DNA of 64,000 nucleotides from Pisaster brevispinus. Taxonomy: Eukaryota > Echinodermata > Asteroidea > Forcipulatida > Asteriidae. This document shows, one piece after another, positions 62,751-64,000 of the stretch (position 1 is its first letter; every line of letters begins with the position of its first letter). The stretch lies in NCBI GenBank assembly GCA_023634235.1, contig JAMKCF010000001.1, positions 33,904,772 through 33,968,771 of the forward strand. Direction: 5' to 3'. The translations under genes were made by a program, and so were the position numbers. The notes under the pieces are model-generated. The model was given only the letters and a program-made list of their open reading frames with translations. It did no database searches and was not told the origin of the DNA.

Positions 62751-63779
62751 ACTGTCACGGTTTTGTACTGGTAAGTTTTAATATATCAATTTATTGGAGC
62801 AAAGTTAAAAACGGGTTTTTTTTTAGAGATGCTTTTCTCAGAGGTATAATTTACCCTCAGGATTTTATTTACCCTAAAATTTGCATTGAAATTTTTTGAA
62901 AACAGTTATTTTTATATATTCAAACAACTTTGTAAGCTTTCATTTAATGTAAAGCACACAAAAAATTGGCAATGATATTTATAAAATTAATGAATTATTG
63001 TTTGGATGCCGACATTCTCACAACCATCAGCCATGTACAAAGTCCCTTGAAACAATTTTTCATGTTGCATTTTTTAATAGTCTTTTGTGCGTTGTCGGTG
63101 GCATGAAAACGCTCAGTATGATCAAAGTTTGATCTGAGCAACAATTCGGCAAAAATCAAGCCGTTCAACTGTAAATGAGATGTAATGCAATTACAAAAGT
63201 ACACACGTAAAGGTACAATGTTAACAAATGCACAGAAATAGCTCATTTCATTCGCAGCGTTAAGAAGTCTAGCCACTCTTTCAATCTTACATAGCCTACA
63301 AAAACATGTACAGTACAATGTTGTAGATGAGACCCTGATAGCCTGATGGCTCGTACTTTGTTTGTTCATGGTGTTAGAAATCTAGACACTTAATGAGGCC
63401 AGCTTTCACAGCAATTAAACAATTGAGTACACATAACATGTACATACTGTGCATGACGTACGAAAACAAGACATAGACTTAATTACATAGTTCTGCTTCA
63501 TTATAACCCACTCACCATGTAGATTACCAACCCAAAGTTTAAATTGAAAAAAGAAAAATACGCAAATAAAAAAAGGTCCTGACCCTTTTGTCTGGAAAAT
63601 TGTATCACTCTTCCATTCATAAGAATACCGTGCAAGTGTTGCTCATAATTGAGTATTGGGCCATGTTTAAGTTTACAAGCGTAATTCCTTCATCTATCAT
63701 GTCTACATGCCACATCATCGTCATCTTCTTCATACACTGTGTAGAAACCTCCTTTGGAGACTCACACATTCATTGAAGT

Positions 63780-64000
63780 GCAAACAAGCTACAGTAAGTA
63801 ATGCAGAAACACAGCGACGAACCCCTTCTCTTATAAGTGTACTGGGTACTTTTTCATTCATTACATATTTTACAGCCCATCCCAAGGACGATGCAATAAT
63901 GGTTTTACGATGTAAGTGTCAGGACCGGAACTCGAACCCATACTTTGCTGATTAGAAACAACAGAGGTTCATTCCTGTATGCTTGACTGGTCAACCAACA
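63780..64000 (-). mobile_element. SINE with tRNA-like head, cut by the right edge
   Basis: ctcttataagtgtactgggt, agcccatcccaaggacgatg, aggaccggaactcgaaccca and ttgactggtcaaccaac. Confidence 0.6.

Larger units (their letters stand above)
55808..64000. other. Upstream intron or flank of the unrecognised gene
   Basis: Over 8 kb of repeats and AT-rich DNA: a half MITE at 57.66 kb, the long SINE at 58.4 kb, another at 58.85 kb, the LINE remnant at 59.4 kb, the shared repeat at 62.0 kb and SINEs at 62.5 and 63.8 kb. No exon continuing the gene at 55807 was recognised; short exons could be missed. Confidence 0.5.

Overview
The window is animal nuclear DNA: AT-rich, intron-rich and full of dispersed SINEs, short palindromic MITE-like elements and minisatellites. 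An echinoderm is the most likely source. That is inference from the very large MAM-array gene and the style of the repeats; no marker gene fixes the species.

Three protein-coding genes can be rebuilt exon by exon, all on the minus strand. (1) From 33968 down to 601 and off the left edge runs a giant secreted or ectodomain protein: a signal-peptide exon, a 15-residue linker exon, then 14 consecutive MAM domains (the 14th is cut by the window edge). I assembled 40 exons, 6933 nt and 2311 codons in one frame, with GT/AG at every junction. (2) From 42186 to 36455 lies a complete five-exon gene for a 242-residue secreted protein with one F5/8 type C (discoidin) domain. (3) From 55807 to 51107 are the last six coding exons (311 residues) of a gene I could not name; its 5' part is not recognised and may lie off the right edge.

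The main discovery is the order within the MAM array. Domains 1-6 and 7-12 are two copies of one six-domain block (3009 and 3018 nt of coding sequence), and domains 13-14 begin a third. Each position in the block keeps its own intron layout and sequence quirks. Three introns in domains 11-14 are missing exactly at the expected junctions, while domains 1-10 have lost none. That 3' bias fits intron loss through a reverse-transcribed mRNA.

The introns hold a second pattern. Small tandem duplications of exon-intron junctions occur beside at least five MAM exons, and palindromic elements or satellites end within about 5-15 bp of splice donors at several places.

The rest is non-coding: intron 1 of the MAM gene, the 34.0-36.4 kb and 42.2-51.1 kb intergenic stretches, and 55.8-64.0 kb. 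These hold five sizeable tandem arrays (units of 37, 87, 94, about 71 and about 18 bp), tRNA-derived SINEs, foldback elements and three decayed LINE 3' ends. No rRNA gene, functional tRNA gene or CRISPR array was seen.
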